A DNA stretch of 64,000 nt from Streptomyces sp. AM 2-1-1 (GTDB lineage Bacteria > Actinomycetota > Actinomycetes > Streptomycetales > Streptomycetaceae). Position numbers and translations under genes: made by a program. Where the stretch lies: contig NZ_CP119147.1 in the NCBI RefSeq assembly GCF_029167645.1, positions 6,466,501 through 6,530,500 on the forward strand, given 5' to 3'. This document shows positions 25,520-33,960 of this stretch, piece after piece. How positions within the stretch are numbered: the first letter of the stretch is position 1; each line of letters opens with the position of its first letter. A model generated the notes under the pieces. That model did no database searches, had not been told where the DNA came from, and worked only from the letters and a program-made list of their open reading frames with translations.

Positions 25520-26515
25520 TTGACCGTCTACTCTCAGCATGCCACTCGTGGAAAGACTCAAATCCTGGCGACCTACCAAGGTCCGGACGGCGTAGTGTCC
25601 AAGACCGTGACAAGTCTTGCCGAGCCTTACCTTGCGGTTCCGGTCGTCGACGCCCTCAACAGGATCTCCGCCTTCGCTACCGTCCCTGTCAGCATCCACG
25701 ACCGCCGGGAACGGCGTGTGGGCTACTACCCGCGCACGCACCTCGCCTCCCTGACCGATCCTGCCGCCCGCCCCAACCTTTTCGGCGGCGCCCACAGTCT
25801 CTGGTACGAGTACGTATGCCTGCGGCTTCACCAGGCGCTGGCCGACCTGGAAAGTGCCGTGGCAGTTCTCCCCGGCACGGTTAGCAGGGCGATCCAATCC
25901 GAACTGGATGAAGAGAAGCACGGGTTGCAGACAGGACTCGCAGAGTTCTCGGGAGCTTCCACCGAGGACGAGCCGGAGACCGAGCGCTGCTGGGAGTTCA
26001 GGCACCCCTTCGTGAAGTACGACGACGGGCTGGACACGCTGAGCGACGAGACGCGCGAGCAGCTCGACCGACGCGAGTCGGGATTCACCTCGGAGGAACG
26101 GGAGAAGGCGGTCGCTGCCCTCCGGGTGCTGGTCACCGCGCACGCCCAGGGCGGCGACGTGGGGGCTTCACTCGACGACCCCAGCTGTCGCCTCTTCGTG
26201 GAGCCGTACGACTCCGACGGCTTCTACCTGACGATCGAAGCGCCGGAGCCAGGCGACGACGAGACTTCGTGGGAGATCGAGGTCGGCCGATGGGTGCCGG
26301 ACGATCCCGAGGAGGAGGCCGGGAACCACACCAGGGCGACAGGCCACGACATGGTCGGCTGTGCCCTTCCGGTCGCGCCGACCGTCGAGGAGATCGCTCA
26401 TCTGCTGAAGTCCGTGGACGAGAAGCCGCTGCTACTCGCCGAGTGGGCTGAGTCGCGCGTGGGAGCGGTCCTCGCAGGGACGACGATGGTGGTGACCGAA
26501 CGCTACGTCTCGTGA
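25520..26515 (+). CDS. Unknown 331-aa acidic protein divergent from jetA
   Basis: I do not recognise this protein. It is soluble and strongly acidic, with Asp/Glu-rich stretches (EPGDDETSWEIEVGRWVPDD) and no membrane segment or catalytic motif. Start taken at TTG 25520 because GAAAGG lies 7 bases upstream; GTG at 25595 or 25607 would remove 25-29 residues. It sits in the accessory island, divergent from Wadjet and upstream of the nuclease-TerD gene. A role as an extra defence or regulatory factor is possible only by context. Confidence 0.65.
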   Translation: MTVYSQHATRGKTQILATYQGPDGVVSKTVTSLAEPYLAVPVVDALNRISAFATVPVSIHDRRERRVGYYPRTHLASLTDPAARPNLFGGAHSLWYEYVCLRLHQALADLESAVAVLPGTVSRAIQSELDEEKHGLQTGLAEFSGASTEDEPETERCWEFRHPFVKYDDGLDTLSDETREQLDRRESGFTSEEREKAVAALRVLVTAHAQGGDVGASLDDPSCRLFVEPYDSDGFYLTIEAPEPGDDETSWEIEVGRWVPDDPEEEAGNHTRATGHDMVGCALPVAPTVEEIAHLLKSVDEKPLLLAEWAESRVGAVLAGTTMVVTERYVS

Positions 26516-26592
26516 TCGAGTCGGCAAGGAAGGCGTGATGCTGACGTGGCGGAGACTGGGCGCGGCTCGCCACGCATGCCGAGTGGATGCTG

Positions 26593-26632
26593 CAGCCGTG
26601 GTGGTCACCTCGCGAGGTGACCACCACGGCTG
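26593..26632. terminator. Perfect 40-base palindrome
   Basis: Two 20-base arms match exactly with no loop, centred between 26612 and 26613 at TCGCGA. It starts 78 bases beyond the stop of the 331-aa gene. As RNA it would fold into a very stable hairpin, so a terminator is the default reading. As DNA it is a long cruciform-capable palindrome, which is uncommon and tends to be unstable. Confidence 0.5.
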
Positions 26633-27096
26633 GGCAGGCGTGCGTTGGGATCCGGATAGGCTGGGGTTGCCTTAACGGAGTTTGGTGGACACGAACAGGA
26701 GCAACACCAACCGTCAGGTCAGGTTGTCGTTCCTGGGTGGCGTTGGCGAAGCCTGACTGTACGGGCCATGTCCGGCCGCACCAACTGCCCGGGGCCGTGG
26801 TGCGCAGCCACACCGGGCACTCACGCGCTCCCTGGCTCCGCCGCCGATGTGCGGTCGTGGTGCGGCCCCTATTCGACCCTGGTATCGCCCGGCTGACGAG
26901 CCACCCGCCCATCTCCCTCGCAGGCGAAGTGGGCCACTGTGCTCGGTAGTCCGACGGATGGCTGTTGCCCTGAGCGGTGGCGGAGCTTCTTGCGAGTCCC
27001 GCCGCAAGAGTGCGCTGTGCATGGAAAAATCCACCTGGCCGATTATGAGCGCGAGAGGGCTGTGTGCCGCTTGCCGCACCCGGAGGGGAGCCCGAG
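26633..27096. other. Gene-free stretch before the exonuclease-TerD gene
   Basis: I found no convincing ORF here. Short open frames overlap in several phases without family features. It must hold the promoter of the exonuclease gene. The last bases (27082-27090) are its ribosome binding site, GGAGGGGAG. Confidence 0.4.
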
Positions 27097-28971
27097 ATGG
27101 CCCTGCTGTCAGCGAACCCGAAGTGGCCTACGTTGCCCGAGTATTTCTACGACTGGGCGTTGGTGGACGTGGAGACCTCCGGGCTGAGGCCCGGCCGGGA
27201 CCGCGTCCTGTCCCTCGCGGTCGTCACGCTGGACGGACACGGTCGACGGACCGGCGAGTTCTCCACGCTCCTCGATCCGGGCTGCGACCCGGGGCCTGTG
27301 CATGTTCATGGGCTCACCCGTGCGCGCCTGGCAGGCGCCCCCACCTTCGAACAGATCGCGCCGCAGGTCGGTGCGCTGCTGGGCGGTCGCGTCCTGGTCG
27401 CCCACAACGCGCAGTTCGACTACGACTTCCTGGCCCACGAGTTCGCCCGCGTCCGCTCGTGGGTGCCCGTGAGCAAACGTCTGTGCACGCTGGCTCTCAA
27501 CAGGCTGATCGCGCCCGCGACGCCGAATCTCAAGCTGGGGACGCTTGCCGCGCACTACGGCGTGCGTCAGGAGCGGGCCCACGACGCGCAGGATGACGTC
27601 CGGGTGCTTGCTGGGATTCTGCACGGCTCGCTGGACGCGGCGGGACGTCTGGGCCTGGACCTTCCGCTCCTGGCCTGCCCGCCACGCCAGGACTACAAGC
27701 CCTTCGTTCCGAAGGCCCCCTGCGCGTACCGGAACCCCGGCCGGTTCCATGCAGGGAACTGTCTGGTACAGGGGATGAAGGTCGCTGTCACCGGCGAAAC
27801 CCTGGTGTCCCGCGAGGAACTGATAGCCCGCTCGGTGGCGGCCGGCCTCAACATGATGACTTCGGTCAGCGGACAGACCAGCCTCCTGGTCAGCAATGAT
27901 CCTGGCGGCGGGACCGCCAAACTACGCCGGGCCATTGCCGAAGGCGTGCCCCTGGTGGACGAGCAGACCTATCTGCGGCTGCTGGACGAGGTGCGGCCCG
28001 GCCAGGCCAAGGGCGCGGCCCAAGCCGGAGTCGCCGGCCGATGCCGCGCCGCAGAGACGCCGGGGGACGCGGCGGCCGTGCCCCGCACGCCTACGCCCGA
28101 ATTGCCCGCGCAGCGCACCACGGCACCCGTCACACGCACCGGTCCTGCCAGGGCGGACCGGGTACTTGCCGGACGCCGGGTACTGGTGCTGGGTGGCACC
28201 CACGAGGAAGCCGGAGCGGCGCGTGTCCGTGTCGTCGAGCTCGGCGCCTCCGCAGCGGTCAACCTCTCGGCGAAAGTCACCGACATCGTGTTGCTCCCCG
28301 GCGGGGAATCGGACCGGCGCGTGAGCCGCATTACCTCGCTCGGCCTGCCCGTCCACGACGCCGATTGGCTCCTCGCGCCCACTTCGGCCCCTGCCCCCGA
28401 ACCCGGTTTCGTGCAGCAGGACCCGGCCGCGGGCTCGCGGGACACGGCAGAAGTTCTGGTCCGCGGTGCGGTCGTCGACCTGCCCGAGGCCGGAGCGATG
28501 TGGACGGTTGCGGCCACATGGGGGCAGCTCACCGCATGCGACGTCGATGTCGTCGCCTTCCGGCTGGACGCGCAGGAGCAGGTCGCGGGAGATGAAGACT
28601 TCGTCTTTTACGGAGCGCCCGGACACCCCGACGGCACGGTACGGCTCGCCATGGACGGCCCGACGGAACAGGCCATCAGCGTTGACCTCGAGCGGCTGCC
28701 CCTGGAGGTGTCCAGGGTCGTGGTGGCGGCGGCGATCGACGGCGACGCCACATTCTCCGACGTCGGCGCGGTGGAGGTCGTCGCCACCTGCGGGATCGGC
28801 GAGGCTCCGACCGCCCGTGCCACCCTCGATGCCGCTACCACCGAGCGCACTATGATCCTCGCCGAGATCTACCGCCGGGGCGAGGGGTGGCGGCTGCGCG
28901 CGGTCGGGCAGGGATACGACCACGCTCTCGCCGACCTCGCCCGGTCCTACGGAGTCGACGTCGCCGAATGA
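27097..28971 (+). CDS. DEDDh exonuclease - BRCT - BRCT-like - TerD fusion
   Basis: A 624-aa multidomain protein. Residues 15-185 are a DnaQ-type 3'-5' exonuclease with all motifs intact: Exo I Asp24/Glu26 (VDVETSG), Exo II His103-Asn and Asp108 (VAHNAQFD), Exo III His162 and Asp167 (AHDAQDD). A BRCT domain follows at about 225-300 (GMKVAVTGETL) and a second BRCT-like repeat at about 355-430 (GRRVLVLGGTHEE). The C-terminal 170 residues (about 452-622) are a TerD-type domain with the acidic GDEDFVFYG metal-binding loop. TerD proteins belong to tellurite- and phage-resistance clusters. The fusion suggests a nuclease steered by DNA-damage and metal or stress sensing. Start at ATG 27097, 6 bases after GGAGGGGAG. 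Confidence 0.88.
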   Translation: MALLSANPKWPTLPEYFYDWALVDVETSGLRPGRDRVLSLAVVTLDGHGRRTGEFSTLLDPGCDPGPVHVHGLTRARLAGAPTFEQIAPQVGALLGGRVLVAHNAQFDYDFLAHEFARVRSWVPVSKRLCTLALNRLIAPATPNLKLGTLAAHYGVRQERAHDAQDDVRVLAGILHGSLDAAGRLGLDLPLLACPPRQDYKPFVPKAPCAYRNPGRFHAGNCLVQGMKVAVTGETLVSREELIARSVAAGLNMMTSVSGQTSLLVSNDPGGGTAKLRRAIAEGVPLVDEQTYLRLLDEVRPGQAKGAAQAGVAGRCRAAETPGDAAAVPRTPTPELPAQRTTAPVTRTGPARADRVLAGRRVLVLGGTHEEAGAARVRVVELGASAAVNLSAKVTDIVLLPGGESDRRVSRITSLGLPVHDADWLLAPTSAPAPEPGFVQQDPAAGSRDTAEVLVRGAVVDLPEAGAMWTVAATWGQLTACDVDVVAFRLDAQEQVAGDEDFVFYGAPGHPDGTVRLAMDGPTEQAISVDLERLPLEVSRVVVAAAIDGDATFSDVGAVEVVATCGIGEAPTARATLDAATTERTMILAEIYRRGEGWRLRAVGQGYDHALADLARSYGVDVAE

Positions 28972-29013
28972 CTCCACGGCAGGACCAGAATTGATGGGAT
29001 CGACAGAGTGTCC

Positions 29014-29038
29014 TAAGAGCTCGTAACACAATTTTGTG
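29014..29038 (+). repeat. Left terminal inverted repeat of the IS427-like element
   Basis: Starts TAAGAGCTCGTAACAC and matches the complement of 30332-30356 with two mismatches. The first two bases are the proposed TA target duplication. Confidence 0.8.
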
Positions 29039-29091
29039 AATGATGGCTGGTAGGGCGATACCGGTGTGATGATTCGGCCGTTCGTGAGGGT

Positions 29092-29900
29092 GTGGGTACT
29101 CGACCGTGGATCGTGGACGATGAGTTGTGGGCTCTGGTCGAGCCGTTGCTGCCGCCGGGGCCGGAGCGGTCTCCGGGGCCGAGGCCGGTGTCGGATCGGC
29201 TCTGCCTCCAGGGCATCCTGTTCGTCCTTCACAACGACATAGCCTGGCAACTCCTGCCGCTGGAGCTGGGGTTCGGTTCAGGGCAGACCTGCTGGCGTCG
29301 TCTGGACCGGTGGCAGAAGGCCGGGGTCTTCGACACGCTGCACCGGGTTCTGCTCGCGGAGCTGAACGCGGCCGGTGTGCTCGACTGGTCGCGGGCGTGC
29401 GTGGATGGTTCCCACATCCGCGCGAAAAAGAGGGCGCCGACACCGGCCCGTCGCCGGTCGACCGGCGGAAAACGGGCAGCAAACACCACTTGATCTGCGA
29501 CGGACGCGGCACCCCACTCAAGGTGATCACGACTGCGGCGAACGTCAACGACGTCACCCAAACCCTGGCCCTGGTCGATGGCATTCCACCCGTGGCAGGC
29601 CGCCCTGGCCGGCCCCGCCGACGACCAGAAGCCCTCCTTGGGGACAAGGGCTACGACTCCAACCCCAACCGCGACGAGCTGCGTCGCCGACGGATCCTGC
29701 CCGTCATCTCACGCAAAGGATCACCGAACATCAAGGGCCGGGGCAAGCTCCGCTACGTCGTCGAGCAGACCTTCGCTCTGCTCCACCAATTCAAACGTCT
29801 CGCCGTCCGCTGGGAACGCCGCACCGAACTCCACGACGCCTTCGTCTCCCTGGCCTGCGGCCTCATCTGCTGGAGACGTCTCAGGAAGGCCCGCTCCTGA
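29092..29900 (+). CDS. IS5-family transposase made by -1 frameshift (OrfA 29092-29493, OrfB to 29900)
   Basis: OrfA starts TRPWIVDDELWALVEPLLPP and carries the first catalytic Asp in ACVDGSHIRAKK. OrfB overlaps it in the -1 frame and continues EGADTGPSPVDRRKTGSKHHL, then the second Asp in LGDKGYDSN and the Glu in YVVEQTFALLHQFKRL. Joining the frames at the AAAAAG run (29424-29430) gives one continuous transposase that matches family spacing. This fits programmed -1 frameshifting known in IS427 relatives, so the gene is probably functional rather than broken. Confidence 0.85.
29424..29430 (+). promoter_or_regulatory. Frameshift slippery run in the transposase gene
   Basis: The run GAAAAAG lies where OrfA codons GCG AAA AAG meet the -1 frame of OrfB. 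Sliding back one base here gives RAKK-EGAD. It is one A short of the classic A-AAA-AAG heptamer, so frameshifting may be modest. Confidence 0.55.
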
Positions 29901-29950
29901 TCGCACTCCGAGTGATCACGGGCAGTGCAGCGTCTTGAGAGATTCGGGGG

Positions 29951-30274
29951 TTACTGGTGCGGGGCGTGCCTGGTTCCGGTCGGCTCTGTCGTGTCTCCCT
30001 CGGCTGCGGTGAGGCGGAGTCGTCCCTCGGCTCCTGCTTTGACGACCTTGACCAGCAGCGTGCTCGCGTCGTCGAAGCGCAGGGTGAAGTGCGGATCGAG
30101 CTGCATCAGGAAGTCAAGGTTCTCCTTGTCCTCCGTGGTCAGAGAAGATTCGAGGGTTGCCTTGGACGACCAGGTGTCTTCAGCGGTACGGACCACCTGC
30201 ACACCAAACCTGCCCAGGCACGTCGATCGGTTGGCCCACCACTCAAGCATCACGGTGCCCTCGTAGCTGTCCAT
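29951..30274 (-). CDS. Unknown 107-aa passenger protein inside the IS
   Basis: A small soluble protein starting MDSYEGTVMLEWWANRS, with a beta-strand-like pattern and a central DPHFTLRFDDASTLLVKV stretch. I do not recognise its function. It lies antisense to the transposase, between the transposase stop and the right inverted repeat, with its ATG 58 bases inside that end. The compact beta pattern would suit a binding or immunity-like role, but that is speculation. Confidence 0.6.
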   Translation of the reverse strand: MDSYEGTVMLEWWANRSTCLGRFGVQVVRTAEDTWSSKATLESSLTTEDKENLDFLMQLDPHFTLRFDDASTLLVKVVKAGAEGRLRLTAAEGDTTEPTGTRHAPHQ

Positions 30275-30331
30275 GGTTCAAGTATCGCGAGCGAGCAGGC
30301 AGCCGTGTGTCAGCGATGCAGCATCTGAGGC

Positions 30332-30356
30332 CACAAGATCGTGTTACGAGCTCTTA
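30332..30356 (-). repeat. Right terminal inverted repeat of the IS427-like element
   Basis: Ends GTGTTACGAGCTCTTA, the complement of the left end. It lies 432 bases beyond the transposase stop, further than expected for an element without cargo. Confidence 0.8.
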
Positions 30357-30397
30357 ACGAGTGGTTGTGACGGGCGCCCTGCTGGGACCATGCCCTG

Positions 30398-30679
30398 GTG
30401 AACTCAGGACTCCCCGCCGGGTGGACGATCGAGCGCGTGCGCGCTCTTTCCGGAGACCCCAGCGCTGCCCCGCTCTCCTTCGATCGACTCGTAGTCGTCG
30501 AGACAACCGGCCAGGACGACTACAAACCGCTCCGGCCCAATGTGATTCTTGCGTTCCACGAGTTGTGCCTCGTGATGCACGACGACGAGTGGTTCATGGG
30601 GCTGCTCGACGACGACGGCTCGGTGATCTGCTGGGCCTCCTACGGATCCGACCTGGCCGAGGCCATCCGCAGCCTCTGA
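30398..30679 (+). CDS. Unknown 93-aa protein
   Basis: A short ORF from GTG 30398, with mixed composition (LSFDRLVVVETTGQDDYKP, ELCLVMHDDEWFMGLLDDDGSVICWASYG) that looks like a real small domain rather than a shadow. Asp- and Trp-rich. No motif is recognised. It starts just outside the IS right end, which may now provide upstream sequence. An Imm/SMI1-like small domain is conceivable but not supported by a clear motif. Confidence 0.5.
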   Translation: MNSGLPAGWTIERVRALSGDPSAAPLSFDRLVVVETTGQDDYKPLRPNVILAFHELCLVMHDDEWFMGLLDDDGSVICWASYGSDLAEAIRSL

Positions 30680-31179
30680 GCGACACCTCGCACCTTCAGC
30701 CACGTTCGCAACACGCCCTAGGGCGACGATGTACGTGGCCCGGGTGACGGCGGTGTCCCAAGAAGCCGGACGCGCCGTCACCGTAGGAGTGATGTCCGGC
30801 CCCACCAAGCGCGCACCTGCACGGCCGGGGAACTTGCCCTTCCCCTCCGGGACCCCCATGATCCTGGCCCGCCCTCCACGGCTGCGCGGGGCATCCGAAG
30901 CGCCCTGGCCACCAGCGGCTCCGGACGGGCGTTGCGGGATCTCTTCGCCGCCGGGATGAACTACGGACGCGCCTGCGCCCGCGGCAGCGGTTCCAGCAGC
31001 CGTTGACGACGGTGATCCGCCTCCCCGGGCAGATACGGCGCTCTTGTGTTCGTCGCGTCGCCGCTCTGGCATCCGGCGTCGTCGTGCGAGCGGCGAGCGG
31101 CCTCGGCCGCGCAGGCCTTCGGACGAGGGCGAGCGCCGCGCTGCACGGCCGGCCACTTTCCCGAACGCTGCCCGGTGGC

Positions 31180-31360
31180 AGAGTGTCAGAGACCCCTCCG
31201 AGGTTGCCGCGTTCCAGGCGCGTGCAGTACGCGACGCTCACGCCGGCGAGCGTCGCGATCTCGCCCCTGCGCAATCCGGGCACCCGCCGTTGGCCGTGCA
31301 CCGGCAGCCCCGCCGACTCGGGTGGGATCCGGGCCTGTCGCGCGGCCTGCCCAGCGCGCG
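31180..31360 (-). pseudogene. Remnant of an XRE/MmyB-like helix-turn-helix regulator
   Basis: The minus strand reads RIPPESAGLPVHGQRRVPGL followed by RRGEIATLAGVSVAYCTRLERG and NLGGVSDTL, the N-terminal HTH of Streptomyces MmyB-type regulators. After about 31180 the frame no longer resembles the family, and upstream it has no start codon near the expected position. The rest of 30680-31400 shows no other gene I can support. Confidence 0.65.
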
Positions 31361-31401
31361 ATGGTGCACGTCCCGGCCGTGCTGCGAACTCGGCACCCTA
31401 A

Positions 31402-31442
31402 GGAGCCGCCGGCCCGGCGGTGGTGGCCGGGTCGGCGGCTCC
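31402..31442. terminator. Strong hairpin downstream of the GH5-FN3-CBM2 cellulase
   Basis: A 17-base arm (GGAGCCGCCGGCCCGGC) pairs with 31426-31442 with one G-T wobble across a 7-base loop. It lies about 108 bases beyond the cellulase stop at 31550. Confidence 0.7.
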
Positions 31443-31549
31443 TCCCTCACCTGTACCGCCGGGCCTTGGTTCGGGTTTCCCGGAATATCGGTGGGGCGAC
31501 TGCGAGGGCGCGAGTGATGTCGTCGCAGGGGCAGGGGCAAGGGCTGTGG

Positions 31550-33349
31550 TCAGGCTGTCGTGCAGGTCCTGCCGTTGAGAGTGAAGGTGGTCGGGGCAGT
31601 GTTCGTGGCGCCCCTGTTGGCGATGAAGCCGAGAGTGACGGAACCGTCGGCGGTGATGGTGTTGGTGTAGGAGGCGGGGATCACGCTCACGGACCCGCCT
31701 GTCTGGGTGGGGGTCCCGCCCCACATGTTGTTGACGGTCTGGCCGTTGGCGAAGGTGAAGCCGAGCTTCCAGTTGCTGACAGCGGCGGCGCCGGTGTTGC
31801 GGATGGTGATCTCGCTCTGGAAGCCGCTTCCCCAGTCACCCACCACGCGGTAACCGACGGAGCAGGTGCCGGCCGGGGTTCCGGTGGTGGTGATGGTGAC
31901 GGCGGCCGAGCGGGTGGAGCGGTTGCCGGCCGCGTCCTTGGCGTAGACGGCGAAGGTGTAGGCCGTGCTGCCGGACAGCCCTGTGACCGTGGCCCGGTTG
32001 GAAGCCGAGCCGGCCACCTGCGTCTCGGTGCCCCCGGTGACACGGACGACCTCGTAGCCGGTGACCCCTACGTTGTCCGTGGAGGCCGCCCAGTTCAAGG
32101 TCGCGGAGGTGGCCGTCACCTCGGAGGCGGTGGGAGTCCCCGGAGCGGTGGGCGCAGCGGTGTCACCGCCGGGATCACCGGGGGTCTGGCTGAGCAGGTG
32201 CGCCTTGAAACCTTCACCGTAGGTGGTGGTCGGTGTGCCGTTCCAGTCCTCGATGAGCACATTGCCACCGCTGCAGCCCCAGGGGTTCCAGGTCCAGGCC
32301 GTGTACCCGACCTTGTTGGCGTCCGCCCAGGCCGTTACCCGGTCGATGTAGTCGTGGGCGCAGGTGTCCTGACCGATCTCGCCGGCCTGGACCGGTACCT
32401 GGGCGGCGACCGCTCCGATGTTGCTGTCCCAGCACGAGGTGGTCACGCAGCCGTTGAAGTTGTAGGAGTGCCATGAGGCCATCAGATTGCCGGTGGGGTC
32501 GGCCGGCTTGAACTCCAGCCACCGACTCAGGTTGTTCGTCCACTCCAGACCACCCGACATGATCACGTTGGTGGCACCGGTGGCGCGTACCGCGTTGACG
32601 AGGGTCTGCATGCCGGCGACCGGGTAGGTGATCCCGGCGCAGGTGCCACCGTCACGCAGACAGGTCCATGCGGCCGTGGCGTCGGACCAGTTGTTGGCCG
32701 CGTCCGGGTACGGCTCGTTGAACAGGTCGAAGATGACCGCTCCGTTCCCCTTGAACATCGTGGCCACCTCGGACCAGAACGTGGGGGCGTAGCGCGCGTC
32801 CGGCATCGGCTTCTGACAGGTGGCCGCGACGTCCGGGCAGCCTCCGCCGGGGCCGGTGTACTCGCCCCACGTCCAGTGCAGGTCGAGAATGACGTTGATG
32901 CCGTTGGCCACCAGAAGGTCCGCGTAGGTCTTGACCGCCTGCTGGTAAGCCGCCGCGGTGGGCGCTGTCGGAGGTAAGTTCCCAGTGCCCAGCCAGCACT
33001 CCTCGTTCAGCGGGATCCGGACAGTGTTGATCTTCCACGCCTTCATCGCGTCGACGGCCGCCTGGTCCGTCGGTCCGTCGAATATCTCCTTGCCCTGGAC
33101 GCAGCCGAACTCCCCTCCGGACCGGTTGACGCCCAGGGGGCGGAACGTGGAATCTGCCCCGGTGACCAGGCGATTGCCCGAGACGTGCAGTGCCGGCGCC
33201 GCGGCGACCGCCGATGCCCTGCCGTCGGCGGCCGACTGACCGCCCGCCGCCGGGGCCACCGCCGAGGCCGGGCCGCCGAAGCCGGCCACCGAACCCGCCA
33301 CAAGCACTCCGACAACGCCGAAAGCCCGAAGGGCTCTTCGCATACTCAT
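31550..33349 (-). CDS. Secreted GH5 endoglucanase with FN3 and C-terminal CBM2
   Basis: A 599-aa exported cellulase. Signal peptide 1-30 (cut after PASA). The GH5 catalytic domain spans about 55-385, with acid/base Glu212 (DLFNEPYP) and nucleophile Glu324 (VQAGEIGQ). An FN3 linker domain lies at about 398-487 and a CBM2 cellulose-binding module at about 495-599 (GYRVVGDWGSGFQ, NGRTC). It should cut internal beta-1,4-glucan bonds outside the cell. Start at ATG 33349 (MSMRRAL) with GGGAGAG just upstream; ATG 33343 is an alternative. A perfect CebR box lies 153 bases upstream, so it is probably repressed without cello-oligosaccharide. Confidence 0.9.
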   Translation of the reverse strand: MSMRRALRAFGVVGVLVAGSVAGFGGPASAVAPAAGGQSAADGRASAVAAAPALHVSGNRLVTGADSTFRPLGVNRSGGEFGCVQGKEIFDGPTDQAAVDAMKAWKINTVRIPLNEECWLGTGNLPPTAPTAAAYQQAVKTYADLLVANGINVILDLHWTWGEYTGPGGGCPDVAATCQKPMPDARYAPTFWSEVATMFKGNGAVIFDLFNEPYPDAANNWSDATAAWTCLRDGGTCAGITYPVAGMQTLVNAVRATGATNVIMSGGLEWTNNLSRWLEFKPADPTGNLMASWHSYNFNGCVTTSCWDSNIGAVAAQVPVQAGEIGQDTCAHDYIDRVTAWADANKVGYTAWTWNPWGCSGGNVLIEDWNGTPTTTYGEGFKAHLLSQTPGDPGGDTAAPTAPGTPTASEVTATSATLNWAASTDNVGVTGYEVVRVTGGTETQVAGSASNRATVTGLSGSTAYTFAVYAKDAAGNRSTRSAAVTITTTGTPAGTCSVGYRVVGDWGSGFQSEITIRNTGAAAVSNWKLGFTFANGQTVNNMWGGTPTQTGGSVSVIPASYTNTITADGSVTLGFIANRGATNTAPTTFTLNGRTCTTA

Positions 33350-33501
33350 CGCACTCTCCCTCAACGCACGTACATGACCGATCACTCCACAGAGGACCGC
33401 CCGGGCACGAAACCGGCCTCGAAGCGGGTTCCCTGGGGGGCAATGCGCCTTTTCTGGGCGCATGACCTTCGATACTGCGCACAACGCCGTTCCGACGATC
33501 G

Positions 33502-33515
33502 TGGGAGCGCTCCCA
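33502..33515. promoter_or_regulatory. CebR/CelR operator, GH5-FN3-CBM2 gene
   Basis: A perfect TGGGAGCGCTCCCA palindrome, the known 14-base operator of LacI-family cellulose regulators in Streptomyces and Thermobifida. It lies in the gap upstream of the minus-strand cellulase; the plus-strand phosphoglucomutase starts 446 bases away. Confidence 0.9.
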
Positions 33516-33960
33516 CGTGGAGCGAGCGTAGACGCGCCGGGCAACCGGACGGAAGCTCTCTGCAGGACTTGTTTCCGCCGTCGAACCCTGAGACTTCGGA
33601 AGCGGGCGGAGGAGGATGGTCGACGGTAGCGGGATGGGGGCGAATCACGCGTACGACCGGCGTCCGCAGGGCTCAACTCCTGCCCGCAGCCCCAAGCGGT
33701 CGGTGGCTTCCGAACACGGCAGGCCCCGGCCGCGCCCCGGGGCGGAGGGCCCGGCGAGCGAGCGAACGGGCCAGGAGGACGGCCTGTCGGGCAACGGCGC
33801 CGGCTCCGTGCTTACGGCCCGGCGGAGGCGGACGGACGCGCGTGGTCCGCAGGACCGTCGAAACTCAGGAGACGTGAGCACCACGGGAGCCACGAGGGGC
33901 GGGCCGGACCGGAACCTGGTGCTATGGAACGGGACGCCTTCGTCGAAGGGACCACCGGTC

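Larger units (their letters stand above)
29016..30354 (+). mobile_element. IS5-family (IS427-like) element with a passenger gene (1339 bases)
   Basis: Inverted ends at 29014-29038 and 30332-30356 match at 23 of 25 positions (mismatches at the 17th and 20th base) when the flanking TA is included. TA at 29014-29015 and 30355-30356 is a plausible 2-base target duplication. The transposase occupies 29092-29900. The remaining 450 bases before the right end hold an antisense ORF. Typical relatives end soon after the transposase, so the extra segment looks like cargo. Confidence 0.75.

Noticed and set aside
26593..26632. The 40-base palindrome as a protelomerase or telomere-resolution site
   Set aside because: No telomere resolvase gene is nearby, and Streptomyces telomeres use a different multi-hairpin structure; terminator is simpler.
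29092..29900. Calling the second transposase a dead pseudogene because of its frameshift
   Set aside because: A -1 slip at an A-rich run restores the family sequence exactly and is a known expression mode in this IS group.
30680..31180. Small open frames between the 93-aa gene and the XRE remnant
   Set aside because: None has a family motif, a good RBS or convincing codon use; the region looks like decayed sequence.
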